From contig CBFHRN010000003.1 of NCBI GenBank assembly GCA_965658275.1, forward strand, positions 26,843 through 90,842: a DNA stretch of 64,000 nt. The letters run 5' to 3'. This DNA is from Croceimicrobium sp965658275. Its GTDB lineage: Bacteria > Bacteroidota > Bacteroidia > Flavobacteriales > Schleiferiaceae. Below the pieces are notes generated by a model. That model did no database searches. It saw only the letters and a program-made list of their open reading frames with translations, and was not told where the DNA came from. This document shows, in pieces, positions 9,745-17,531 of the stretch. Position 1 is the first letter of the stretch. Every line of letters begins with the position of its first letter. The translations under genes and the position numbers were made by a program.

Positions 9745-11766
9745 ATGAACGAAATAAGCTTTATTCATAGTCCATATTGGCTAATACCAGCGGCACTTGT
9801 TGCTGGGGCTATGGTATATGTGCTTTATTTTCGATCGAATAAATACAGCCCTAGGCAAAGACTTTTGCTTGGGGCTTTTCGCTTTTTAAGTATCCTGGCT
9901 TTGAGCGTATTGCTCTTAAGACCGGTGTTTATTTCGACCAAAATTGAAGAGCAAAAGCCAGAACTTATTTGGCTTCAAGATGCATCAAAATCTACTCAAG
10001 TCAATGAAGAAGTCGATCAGAATTACGCCTTAGAAAAAGAAAAGCTTTTTAATTCCCTGGGTGACAAGTATAGGATTAAAGAGTTTTTATTTAGCGATCG
10101 GCTTTATGTGGACTCCGTTGAATTTAAGGGTATTACGAACCTCGATAGGAGTTTACAGGAATTAAAGAGACTCTATTACAATCAAAAGGTCGCGGCGCTT
10201 GTATTAGCGAGTGATGGAATTTTAAATAGGGGAAGATCTCTCCAATTACTTCAATTTGAAAACGCTGAAAAAATTTACAGCTTAAAGCTTGGTGAAGCTG
10301 ATCAAAAACCGAGTTTAGAAATACTAGACCTTCGCTTCAATCCTGAAGTTCTTCTAGGCAGAAAGTTTCAATTGGAATTTGACTTAAGTGGTACCAATCT
10401 ATCGGCTCAGAACTTGTTGCTTCAGTTAAAGGATAATCAGGGAAACCTCTTGAGCGAAAGCAGATATGAAAGTAGTGGCAATGCTTGGCACGAATCAGGT
10501 GCCATCGAAATTGAAGGCTCAAAAGAGGGTGTAAATTCCTTTACATTAGAATTAAGTGCGGAAAATGGTCTTAAAGCTTCCAAAAGGTTTTCCATAAAGG
10601 TTCAAGAGGATAAAATTGAAACAATTGTATATACCAAAGAATCACACCCAGATATTGCAGCAATAACAAGGGCTCTCATGCAAGACCCTTTAATTTCAAT
10701 TAATTACACCCAAGACCTTAATGAATTGGAGGATTCGAAGGCAGATTTGATAATTAGCACCGAAAGTAGTCCTGAGTTTTTAAGTGTACTTGAATCCAAA
10801 GCATGGCCTCATATTTTACTCTTATCAGCAAAAAGTAAAAAAGGGGGTTACCTAAAAACGGTTATGGGCTCTGAAGACTTTGAGTCGGAAAAGCAATACG
10901 CCGATTGGAACCCTAATTTTAGTCTATTTCCAGTTTCCAAAGAGCAAGAGAGTCTTTGGGAAGAATTTCCGCCCTTAGACGGGATTTACGGTCCAAGTCA
11001 ATTACCTGATGCCGCTAATATCCTATTTTATAAACGCTTGGATAATTTAAGGACAAAGGAAGGACTTGTCTTTTTAAGTGATGATAGTTTCGGTGTTCGA
11101 GCTTGCGTATTTCTAGGTAGGGGCCTTTGGAGATGGCGACTTCATAATTACCGATTAGAGGGCAACTTCGATGCTTTTGACGGTTTTATAGCTAACCTCA
11201 GTCAGTATCTCTTGGCACAAGAAAAGAAAGCCCCCTTGCGGTTGATTTGGGAAAAGGAGATAATTGAAGGCTTGAGCACAAAGGTTCAAGCAAAACTTTA
11301 TGATAAATCAGGTAACTTAATAAATAACAAGAATTTAGAGCTAAGTTTATTTAGAGATGGGGAAGAAGCCTATCAATATATTCTAAATCCTTACCGGAAT
11401 ATATATCAGCAAAAATTGATGGATCTAAAAGCGGGACTATACCGGTATACAGCGGAAGTCGATTTGGGCGGGGAATTGATTTACGATAGGGGGACCCTTG
11501 AGGTTCTTCCTAATGATTTAGAGGATCAAAACCGTAAAGCTAACCATGAAGGTTTAGATACTTGGGCAATTTCCAATGGAGGAGATGCTTATAGCCTAAA
11601 GGACCTTTCAAGTCTTCAGGATGAGTTAATTCAACAAAACTTTTCTGGACAATTGATTGAACAAAGGAATAAGGAGGAAATTCTTAGCAGATGGCCTTTG
11701 TTCTTTGTATTTTTGGGATTATTCGCTTTCGAATGGTTCCTTCGTAAGTATTGGGGCCAATATTAA
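9745..11766 (+). CDS. VWA-domain membrane protein
   Basis: A 673-residue inner-membrane protein. Two hydrophobic segments at about 12-29 and 43-60 precede a von Willebrand A-like domain with a complete metal-ion site pattern: Asp79-Ala-Ser-Lys-Ser83, Thr131 in GITNLD, and Asp157 in LASDGIL. A long extracytoplasmic beta-rich region follows and a last hydrophobic segment lies near residues 648-667. This topology matches Bacteroidota proteins related to aerotolerance BatA/B and to glutamine-amidotransferase-like membrane proteins, whose function is poorly defined. It lies between fabG and an SPFH gene on the same strand with gaps of 6 and 10 bases. Confidence 0.78.
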   Translation: MNEISFIHSPYWLIPAALVAGAMVYVLYFRSNKYSPRQRLLLGAFRFLSILALSVLLLRPVFISTKIEEQKPELIWLQDASKSTQVNEEVDQNYALEKEKLFNSLGDKYRIKEFLFSDRLYVDSVEFKGITNLDRSLQELKRLYYNQKVAALVLASDGILNRGRSLQLLQFENAEKIYSLKLGEADQKPSLEILDLRFNPEVLLGRKFQLEFDLSGTNLSAQNLLLQLKDNQGNLLSESRYESSGNAWHESGAIEIEGSKEGVNSFTLELSAENGLKASKRFSIKVQEDKIETIVYTKESHPDIAAITRALMQDPLISINYTQDLNELEDSKADLIISTESSPEFLSVLESKAWPHILLLSAKSKKGGYLKTVMGSEDFESEKQYADWNPNFSLFPVSKEQESLWEEFPPLDGIYGPSQLPDAANILFYKRLDNLRTKEGLVFLSDDSFGVRACVFLGRGLWRWRLHNYRLEGNFDAFDGFIANLSQYLLAQEKKAPLRLIWEKEIIEGLSTKVQAKLYDKSGNLINNKNLELSLFRDGEEAYQYILNPYRNIYQQKLMDLKAGLYRYTAEVDLGGELIYDRGTLEVLPNDLEDQNRKANHEGLDTWAISNGGDAYSLKDLSSLQDELIQQNFSGQLIEQRNKEEILSRWPLFFVFLGLFAFEWFLRKYWGQY

Positions 11767-11776
11767 TTAGAAAAAA

Positions 11777-12592
11777 ATGAATCAAAGAACGACCTACGCA
11801 ATCATTATAGCCTTTGTCGGCTTTTTAGTCATTGTATTAACCTGGAATTCAATAACTTTTACTATTCGCACCGGTGAAAAAGCAGTTATTTTCCGGAAGT
11901 TCCAAGGAGGATTAGATTTGGATAAAGTCTATGCTCAAGGTTTTCATGTAAAGTGGCCTTGGGATGATATCCATATTTATGACATGAAGAAAAAGGAATC
12001 TGTAAGCAGTATGGAGGTTTTAAGTCGTAATGGACTTACAATCAAACTAGAACTCTCTTACCGTTACTATCCTTTAGAGTCTCAAATAGGCTATTTACAT
12101 AACGAGATTGGTGAGAATTACCATGAGAAAATCATTATTCCCCAAGTTCGTTCAGCAACTCGTGAAGTAATTGGAAAGTATTTACCAGAGGAATTATATT
12201 CTACGAAAAGGGAGAATATTCAGGTTGAAATTTTCCAACGCACCTCTCAAGCTTTACGCAACAATTATTTAGAATTAGATGCTGTTTTAATTCGTGAGGT
12301 TACCCTTCCTGCTAAATTAAAAGCGGCAATCGAACGTAAGCTAGAGCAGGAGCAAGCATCCTTAGAGTATGAGTTTAAAATTCAACAAGCTAAAAAAGAG
12401 GCAGAACGTCAAAGGATTGAAGCTGAAGGTAAAGCAAAGGCTAATGATATCATCAACAGCTCTTTAACGGACAAAATTTTACGGGAAAAAGGTATTGAAG
12501 CAACCCTTCGCCTTGCAGAATCGGAAAATGCCAAAACAGTAATTATCGGTTCAGGCAAAGATGGTCTACCTATAATCTTAGGAAATAAATAA
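11777..12592 (+). CDS. Prohibitin/SPFH-domain membrane protein
   Basis: 271 residues: an N-terminal membrane segment at about 8-28, an SPFH (band 7) domain at about 32-200 with GEKAVIFRKFQGGL and ATREVIGKYLPEELYS, and an Ala/Glu-rich coiled coil (EYEFKIQQAKKEAERQRIEA). Proteins of this family form membrane-associated rings that organise proteases or lipid domains. No NfeD-type or FtsH gene is adjacent, so the partner is unknown. The stop is followed one base later by the next gene start. Confidence 0.88.
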   Translation: MNQRTTYAIIIAFVGFLVIVLTWNSITFTIRTGEKAVIFRKFQGGLDLDKVYAQGFHVKWPWDDIHIYDMKKKESVSSMEVLSRNGLTIKLELSYRYYPLESQIGYLHNEIGENYHEKIIIPQVRSATREVIGKYLPEELYSTKRENIQVEIFQRTSQALRNNYLELDAVLIREVTLPAKLKAAIERKLEQEQASLEYEFKIQQAKKEAERQRIEAEGKAKANDIINSSLTDKILREKGIEATLRLAESENAKTVIIGSGKDGLPIILGNK

Positions 12593-12593
12593 T

Positions 12594-14054
12594 ATGTCTC
12601 AAGAAATAAGAAACCTAGAGCCTCGCAATGTGTGGGGCTTTTTTGCGGACTTAAACCAAGTTCCTCGTCCTTCTAAAAAGGAAGAGAAAGTACAAGAATT
12701 TGTAATTAATTGGGCTAAAGAGCGCAATCTCACCTGGAAACAAGATGAAATTGGTAATATCTTAATTGAGAAGCCTGCTACCATCGGAATGGAAGATCGC
12801 CGAAAAGTGGTTCTACAAGCGCATTTAGATATGGTATGCCAAAAGAATGCGGATACAGATTTTGATTTCGAAACGCAAGGGATCAACATGTATGTGGATG
12901 GTGAGTGGGTAAAGGCCAAGGGAACAACACTTGGTGCGGACAATGGCATGGGTGTGGCAAGCATTTTGGCCGTTTTAGATTCAAGTGATATTCCTCATCC
13001 AGCCTTAGAGGCTTTATTTACCACAGATGAAGAGGCAGGTATGACAGGAGCGCATAATTTACAATCTGGCTTCTTAAGTGGCGATATCTTAATGAATTTG
13101 GACACCGAGGATGATGATGAATTAAGCATAGGCTGCGCGGGTGGTATTGACACAGATGTGGACTGGTCTTACAGCGAAGAAAGTACTACTAACAGTAATG
13201 AAGTTGCCTATCAAATAAGCGTTAAAGGACTTTTTGGAGGACATTCAGGAATGGACATCATTTTTGGCCGTGGCAATGCGAATAAGATTTTAAATCGTAT
13301 GATTTTCGACCCCGAAGTACGATTCGGATGGTCTATTAGTGAATTTGAAGGAGGTGGATTACGAAATGCAATCCCTCGTGAAGCTCATGCAACGGTTATA
13401 CTTTCAAAAAACCTTGAAGCTTCAGCTTTAGCATATTGGAAAGAAAGAGCTGCTCAACTAGAATCCGAGTTTGCCTCCACCGACCCCAATGTGACAATCA
13501 CAGTTAAATCCATTGAATTGCCCGCTAAAAAAATGATAGCTTCGGATTTTGCCAAGTTTAGCCAGGCTTTGCAATGCACCCACGATGGAATTCATCGTAT
13601 GAGTCCGGATGTAAAAGATTTAGTGGAAACCAGTAACAATGTGGCACACGTTAGCCTCAAAGAAGGAGCACTATGTTTGAAGGCACTTCAACGAAGCGAC
13701 CGAGAAAGCGCAAAATTTGACATTGCTGATTCGGTGGCAGCTCCCTGGAGATTAATAGGGGCTCAGGTGAAACATAGCGGTTCTTATCCCGGATGGAAAC
13801 TGGATCCAAATGCACCCATGCTTGGAATGATGAAGGACCTCTATAAGGAACTATTTAAGGAAGAGCCCAGGGTTTTAGCCTGTCATGCCGGTTTGGAATG
13901 TGGTCTATTAGGGCAGCATTATCCCGAATTGGAAATGATTTCATTTGGACCTACCATTAAAAATCCGCATTCCCCAGATGAAAAGGTTAAAATTGATTCG
14001 GTTGCTAAATTCTGGTCCTATTTCCTAGAAGCTTTAAAACGAGTTCCAGCATAA
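12594..14054 (+). CDS. Aminoacyl-histidine dipeptidase (PepD-like, peptidase M20)
   Basis: Cytosolic zinc dipeptidase of the PepD/beta-Ala-His group, 486 residues. QAHLDMVCQKN carries the first zinc ligands, TLGADNGMGVA has the bridging Asp, and FTTDEEAGMTGA has the catalytic Glu pair. GLFGGHSGMDI marks the lid/dimerisation domain insert and HAGLECGLLG the end of the catalytic domain, with HSPDEKVKIDS near the C-terminus. Length and motif order match E. coli PepD closely. Substrates are unblocked dipeptides with a wide range, inferred from the family. Confidence 0.92.
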   Translation: MSQEIRNLEPRNVWGFFADLNQVPRPSKKEEKVQEFVINWAKERNLTWKQDEIGNILIEKPATIGMEDRRKVVLQAHLDMVCQKNADTDFDFETQGINMYVDGEWVKAKGTTLGADNGMGVASILAVLDSSDIPHPALEALFTTDEEAGMTGAHNLQSGFLSGDILMNLDTEDDDELSIGCAGGIDTDVDWSYSEESTTNSNEVAYQISVKGLFGGHSGMDIIFGRGNANKILNRMIFDPEVRFGWSISEFEGGGLRNAIPREAHATVILSKNLEASALAYWKERAAQLESEFASTDPNVTITVKSIELPAKKMIASDFAKFSQALQCTHDGIHRMSPDVKDLVETSNNVAHVSLKEGALCLKALQRSDRESAKFDIADSVAAPWRLIGAQVKHSGSYPGWKLDPNAPMLGMMKDLYKELFKEEPRVLACHAGLECGLLGQHYPELEMISFGPTIKNPHSPDEKVKIDSVAKFWSYFLEALKRVPA

Positions 14055-14066
14055 GGATATAGCTTG

Positions 14067-14074
14067 TATTTTCG
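14067..14074 (+). promoter_or_regulatory. -7 promoter element TATTTTCG
   Basis: Matches the TAnnTTCG variant of the Bacteroidota -7 element, 38 bases before the HMG-CoA lyase ATG at 14113. Confidence 0.4.
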
Positions 14075-14112
14075 CAAAACCTCACCTCATAAAATACGCG
14101 AAATTGAGTTCT

Positions 14113-14967
14113 ATGAACCTTAAAATTGTCGAATGCCCTCGTGACGCCATGCAGGGCATCGACGAATTCATCCCTACAGAGAAGAAAATTAGTTATTTAC
14201 AGTCTCTTCTTCAAGTAGGTTTCGACACTTTGGACTTTGGTAGCTTTGTGTCTCCTAAAGCAATCCCACAATTGAAAGATACCGCCCAGGTCTTAGAAGG
14301 CTTGGACTTAAGTACAACGGACACCAAATTATTGGCCATCGTTGCCAATCTTAGGGGAGCACAGGAGGCTTCTGCGCATCCCGATATTCATTATTTGGGC
14401 TATCCCTTTTCAGTTTCTGAGGTTTTTCAACAGCGCAATACCAATAAGTCCATTGCCGAAAGCAGAGTCTTAGTAGGTCAAATTTTAGATATCTGTGCTC
14501 AGTCCGGTAAAGAATTGGTCCTTTATGTTTCCATGGGTTTTGGAAATCCTTATCGTGAACCCTGGAGTGCAGCTATCGTAGCCGACTTTGTAGAGGACTT
14601 AGTAAATATGGGGGTTCGTATAATTTCGCTCTCCGACACCATTGGAACCTCGAATCCAGAAAGCATAGAACACCTTTTTGGACAATTGATTCCTGCTTTC
14701 CCACAAATAGAGTTTGGGGCTCATTTACATACACAGGCCCATAATTGGCGCGAAAAGGTTGTTGCCGCCTATGAGAATGGCTGTCGCAGATTTGATGGAG
14801 CCATTAAAGGGTATGGAGGTTGCCCAATGGCTACCGATGATTTAACCGGAAATATGCCAACCGAGAAGCTTCTTTCCTTCTTTACCGAGAAGAAAATTAC
14901 CCACGGTTTAGACGCATTGGCCTTCGAATCGGCCTATAATAAAGCCTTACAGACCTTCCCATTGTAA
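14113..14967 (+). CDS. Hydroxymethylglutaryl-CoA lyase
   Basis: Splits 3-hydroxy-3-methylglutaryl-CoA into acetyl-CoA and acetoacetate, the last step of leucine breakdown. The TIM-barrel protein opens with VECPRDAMQG (catalytic Arg and Asp of the DRE-TIM family), has the metal ligands in FGAHLHTQAH, and the active-site loop GYGGCPMA holding the catalytic Cys. The start is set at the ATG at 14113 (284 residues) rather than a TTG nine bases upstream, because MNLKIVECPRDAMQG matches Bacteroidota homologues. It stands alone with no leucine-degradation neighbours here. Confidence 0.92.
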   Translation: MNLKIVECPRDAMQGIDEFIPTEKKISYLQSLLQVGFDTLDFGSFVSPKAIPQLKDTAQVLEGLDLSTTDTKLLAIVANLRGAQEASAHPDIHYLGYPFSVSEVFQQRNTNKSIAESRVLVGQILDICAQSGKELVLYVSMGFGNPYREPWSAAIVADFVEDLVNMGVRIISLSDTIGTSNPESIEHLFGQLIPAFPQIEFGAHLHTQAHNWREKVVAAYENGCRRFDGAIKGYGGCPMATDDLTGNMPTEKLLSFFTEKKITHGLDALAFESAYNKALQTFPL

Positions 14968-15218
14968 TTTTTTTTGGGTATCAAATTTTCTGTAAGATCG
15001 GATTTCACTAATCCTTTATGACCTTAAAATTCTTCCAATTAAATCAATTTGATATTCAGGATTTTATCTTTCTGGTAGATTTTTTTTCTTGATTAAAATC
15101 CAATAGTAATAATTCCACGTATATAACGGAAAGCTTATAATAGCAAGGATTTCAAAGGCTATTTAATTTGCTTGAAAGAAGAATTATTACTTAATTTCAA
15201 AACTGAAACGAATTAGGA
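14968..15218. other. AT-rich intergenic region, no convincing feature
   Basis: About 250 bases between HMG-CoA lyase and a small reading frame. It begins with a T8 tract flanked by CCCA and TGGG, a weak terminator-like hairpin. No tRNA, recognisable RNA family or further reading frame was found. Confidence 0.5.
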
Positions 15219-15359
15219 ATGGGAGAAATTTTACAGATTGCTTTAGAGGTAAAGGCCTATGTGGAGGAGAATGGCAGAACCCTTTCGGTTAGCCAAGGCA
15301 AAATGTTAAAAGACTTAAGCCCCTTCGAAATAGAATATTATAACAAGCAGACGGCTTAA
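15219..15359 (+). CDS. Small hypothetical protein, 46 residues
   Basis: An ATG-initiated frame encoding a hydrophilic 46-residue peptide, MGEILQIALEVKAYVEENGR at the start and LSPFEIEYYNKQTA at the end, with a plausible N-terminal helix and good codon use for this genome. No signal peptide, membrane segment or motif is seen and the family is not recognised. It lies 25 bases before the DCC-family gene, though a -7 element in between suggests separate transcription. It could be a chance frame; conservation would decide. Confidence 0.5.
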   Translation: MGEILQIALEVKAYVEENGRTLSVSQGKMLKDLSPFEIEYYNKQTA

Positions 15360-15363
15360 TCTC

Positions 15364-15371
15364 TATTTTTG
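15364..15371 (+). promoter_or_regulatory. -7 promoter element TATTTTTG
   Basis: Exact TAnnTTTG match just after the small frame and 14 bases before the TTG start of the DCC-family gene, favouring that start over the ATG at 15433. Confidence 0.45.
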
Positions 15372-15384
15372 CCAAAAAGAAAGC

Positions 15385-15849
15385 TTGTTCCAAAAAATAA
15401 ACTCTACTCAATTTAATCCACAAAAGCCTACCATGATATGGGATGGCCAATGTGGATTTTGCGCTTACTGGATTACCTACTGGCAAGGATTTACGAAAGA
15501 TCAGATAGATTATATACCCTTCCAAGATTTAAATGGTCTCGCCCAAGACATTCCCCTTGAAAGATTTGCGGAGTCTGTTCGCTTCGTCGACCAAAAAGGG
15601 CGTGTGTATAATGGTCCCGAAGCCGCTTATTTCAGTCTCTATTATATGGGCAAGAGGAAGTTTCTTTATCGGATGTACAAAAAGAATGGGCTCTTCATGA
15701 AATGGAGTGATCAGCTGTATCAACTAATTGCCAATAATCGCTCCATTGCCTTTAGAATTACCAAATATCTATGGGGCTCAAACCCGGAGCAAATGAGGCC
15801 TTTTTGGGCAATCTATCTTTTTGTATTGGTCTATTTCATATTTATCTAA
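15385..15849 (+). CDS. DCC-family thiol-disulfide oxidoreductase-like protein (DUF393)
   Basis: 154 residues with the defining D-x-x-C-x-x-C motif in WDGQCGFC (residues 19-26), the thioredoxin-like active site of DUF393. FQDLNGL and the RFVDQKGRVYNGPEA stretch are also typical of the family, which is presumed to act in thiol redox chemistry. The last 15 residues (IYLFVLVYFIFI) look like a membrane anchor. A TTG start at 15385 is used; the first ATG at 15433 would leave only three residues before the motif strand, which seems too short. Proximity to bshC may reflect a thiol theme but they have separate promoters. Confidence 0.82.
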   Translation: MFQKINSTQFNPQKPTMIWDGQCGFCAYWITYWQGFTKDQIDYIPFQDLNGLAQDIPLERFAESVRFVDQKGRVYNGPEAAYFSLYYMGKRKFLYRMYKKNGLFMKWSDQLYQLIANNRSIAFRITKYLWGSNPEQMRPFWAIYLFVLVYFIFI

Positions 15850-15891
15850 GTCCTAATAGACACCCTAAATAGAAACCGCAGCTTTTAATTC

Positions 15892-15899
15892 TAAATTTG
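15892..15899 (+). promoter_or_regulatory. -7 promoter element TAAATTTG for bshC
   Basis: Exact TAnnTTTG match ending five bases before the bshC ATG, so the transcript would be leaderless or nearly so. Confidence 0.5.
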
Positions 15900-15903
15900 C
15901 GAC

Positions 15904-17502
15904 ATGAAAGAAGTGGAATGTATTCCTTATTCCCAAACAGGTTTCTTTAGCCAATTAATGCTGGACTATATAGCCAAGTCTCCTAGCATTGAGCCCTTCA
16001 TCAATGATTTCCCTTCGATAGCTTCTTTTAAAACTCAAATCCAGCGCAAAGCAGGTTTTTCTAAAGAACAAAGGAAGGTTTTAGTAAGTAGCCTAAAGAA
16101 ACAGTATCAAGAAGGAGGCATTAAGCTTAAAGACGATTACATCGATCGCATTGAAGCTCTGCAAAAAGACAATACCTATACCGTAACGACGGGTCATCAG
16201 TTAAATATTCTTACCGGACCACTTTATTTCATTTATAAGATCATCAGCACCATAAACTTAGCTGAACAACTTTCGGAAGCTTATCCGAGTTATAATTTTC
16301 AGGCTATTTATTGGATGGCCACTGAAGATCACGATTTTGAAGAAATATCTTTTATAAATCTCTTTGGTGGAAGGCTTCAATGGCAAAACTCTTTAAATGG
16401 TGCCGTTGGTGCAATGCCCACTTTTGGCATGGGAAAGGTAATCGATGAGCTCGAAGAACACCTTGGCCCAGGAACACAAGCTTCCGAAATTATTGACATT
16501 TTCAGAAAAGCCTATCACGAACATGATAATTTGGCGCAGGCCACACGCTTTATCGCCCATCAACTATTTAAAGCCTACGGTTTATTAGTAATTGATGGAG
16601 ACGACGTCGATTTGAAGCGGTCTATGATTCCTCATTTCAAGGTCGACTTATACGAGGTTAGCTATAAAGAAGCGGCTCAAACCCAGAGTGAAGCTTTAAA
16701 AAAGGACTATTTCGCTCAGGTTTATCCGCGCGAGATTAATCTCTTTTATTTGCAGCCAGGTCTAAGAGAGCGCATTGAAAAGAAAGGGGAGAAGTGGCAT
16801 GTTTTAAACACCGATATAAATTTCAATCAGCACGAGCTGGAAGAAGAGCTAAATAGTCATCCAGAACGTTTTAGTCCGAATGTAATTTTAAGACCTCTTT
16901 ATCAAGAGGTTGTGCTCCCAAACTTGGCTTACATTGGTGGAGGAGGTGAAATTGCTTATTGGCTACAATTAAAAACCTTGTTTGATAAAGCCGATGTTCC
17001 GTATCCTATGCCCATGCTTCGAAACTCAGTGTTGTTTGTGGAGCAAAAATGGCAGAATCGGATGGCAGATTTAAATCTAAGCCCCATAGAACTTTTCAAA
17101 GGCTTAGAGCCGCTCAAACAAGATTATATAGCTAAGTATTTTCCTGAAGATATTACTCTAAGGAAGTACGACGAGCAGATCGAAAAACTTTTTACGGACC
17201 TAGAATCCATCGCCGAAATAACGGACAAAAGCATGTTGGGAGCAGTGAATGCTCAGAGGCAGAAACAGCTAAATGGCATTGCTAATCTTCGTAAAAAGCT
17301 TATTAGGGCCGAAAAAAGAAGACAAAGTGAGGATATGGAAAAATTAGAGCGTATCTATTACGCCTTGTTTCCGAAGGGAGGCTTGCAAGAGCGTCATGAT
17401 AACTTATCCTATTATTACGCCGCTTTTGGATCCAATTTCATCCAGATTTTAAAAGATTCTTTAAACCCTCTTGATTCTTCCTTTAGCATTATAAAGGCTT
17501 AA
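15904..17502 (+). CDS. bshC: Bacillithiol biosynthesis cysteine-adding enzyme BshC
   Basis: Adds cysteine to glucosaminyl-malate, the last step of bacillithiol synthesis. The 532-residue length matches the family. TTGHQLNILTGPLYFIYKI and YWMATEDHDFEEI are the Rossmann-core signatures (the TGHQ and EDHD motifs), followed by NVILRPLYQEVVLPNLAYIG, and a long C-terminal coiled coil around QRQKQLNGIANLRKKLIRAE. It implies that the organism makes bacillithiol as its low-molecular-weight thiol; bshA and bshB are not in this window. The enzyme is cytoplasmic. Confidence 0.95.
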   Translation: MKEVECIPYSQTGFFSQLMLDYIAKSPSIEPFINDFPSIASFKTQIQRKAGFSKEQRKVLVSSLKKQYQEGGIKLKDDYIDRIEALQKDNTYTVTTGHQLNILTGPLYFIYKIISTINLAEQLSEAYPSYNFQAIYWMATEDHDFEEISFINLFGGRLQWQNSLNGAVGAMPTFGMGKVIDELEEHLGPGTQASEIIDIFRKAYHEHDNLAQATRFIAHQLFKAYGLLVIDGDDVDLKRSMIPHFKVDLYEVSYKEAAQTQSEALKKDYFAQVYPREINLFYLQPGLRERIEKKGEKWHVLNTDINFNQHELEEELNSHPERFSPNVILRPLYQEVVLPNLAYIGGGGEIAYWLQLKTLFDKADVPYPMPMLRNSVLFVEQKWQNRMADLNLSPIELFKGLEPLKQDYIAKYFPEDITLRKYDEQIEKLFTDLESIAEITDKSMLGAVNAQRQKQLNGIANLRKKLIRAEKRRQSEDMEKLERIYYALFPKGGLQERHDNLSYYYAAFGSNFIQILKDSLNPLDSSFSIIKA

Positions 17503-17506
17503 GAAG

Positions 17507-17514
17507 TATCTTCG
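17507..17514 (+). promoter_or_regulatory. -7 promoter element TATCTTCG
   Basis: TAnnTTCG match 17 bases before the ATG of the M49 peptidase gene and just after the bshC stop, the usual distance for this promoter class. Confidence 0.45.
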
Positions 17515-17531
17515 AACCTTAATCCACTCCT

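Noticed and set aside
9745..11766. Considered calling the VWA protein an N-acyltransferase or plain hypothetical
   Set aside because: The full metal-site pattern (DASKS, T131, D157) and membrane layout fit a VWA-type membrane protein better.
12599..12964. 121-residue minus-strand frame opposite the PepD-like gene
   Set aside because: Fully inside a well-conserved peptidase gene, low-complexity Ser/Cys-rich translation, no start context.
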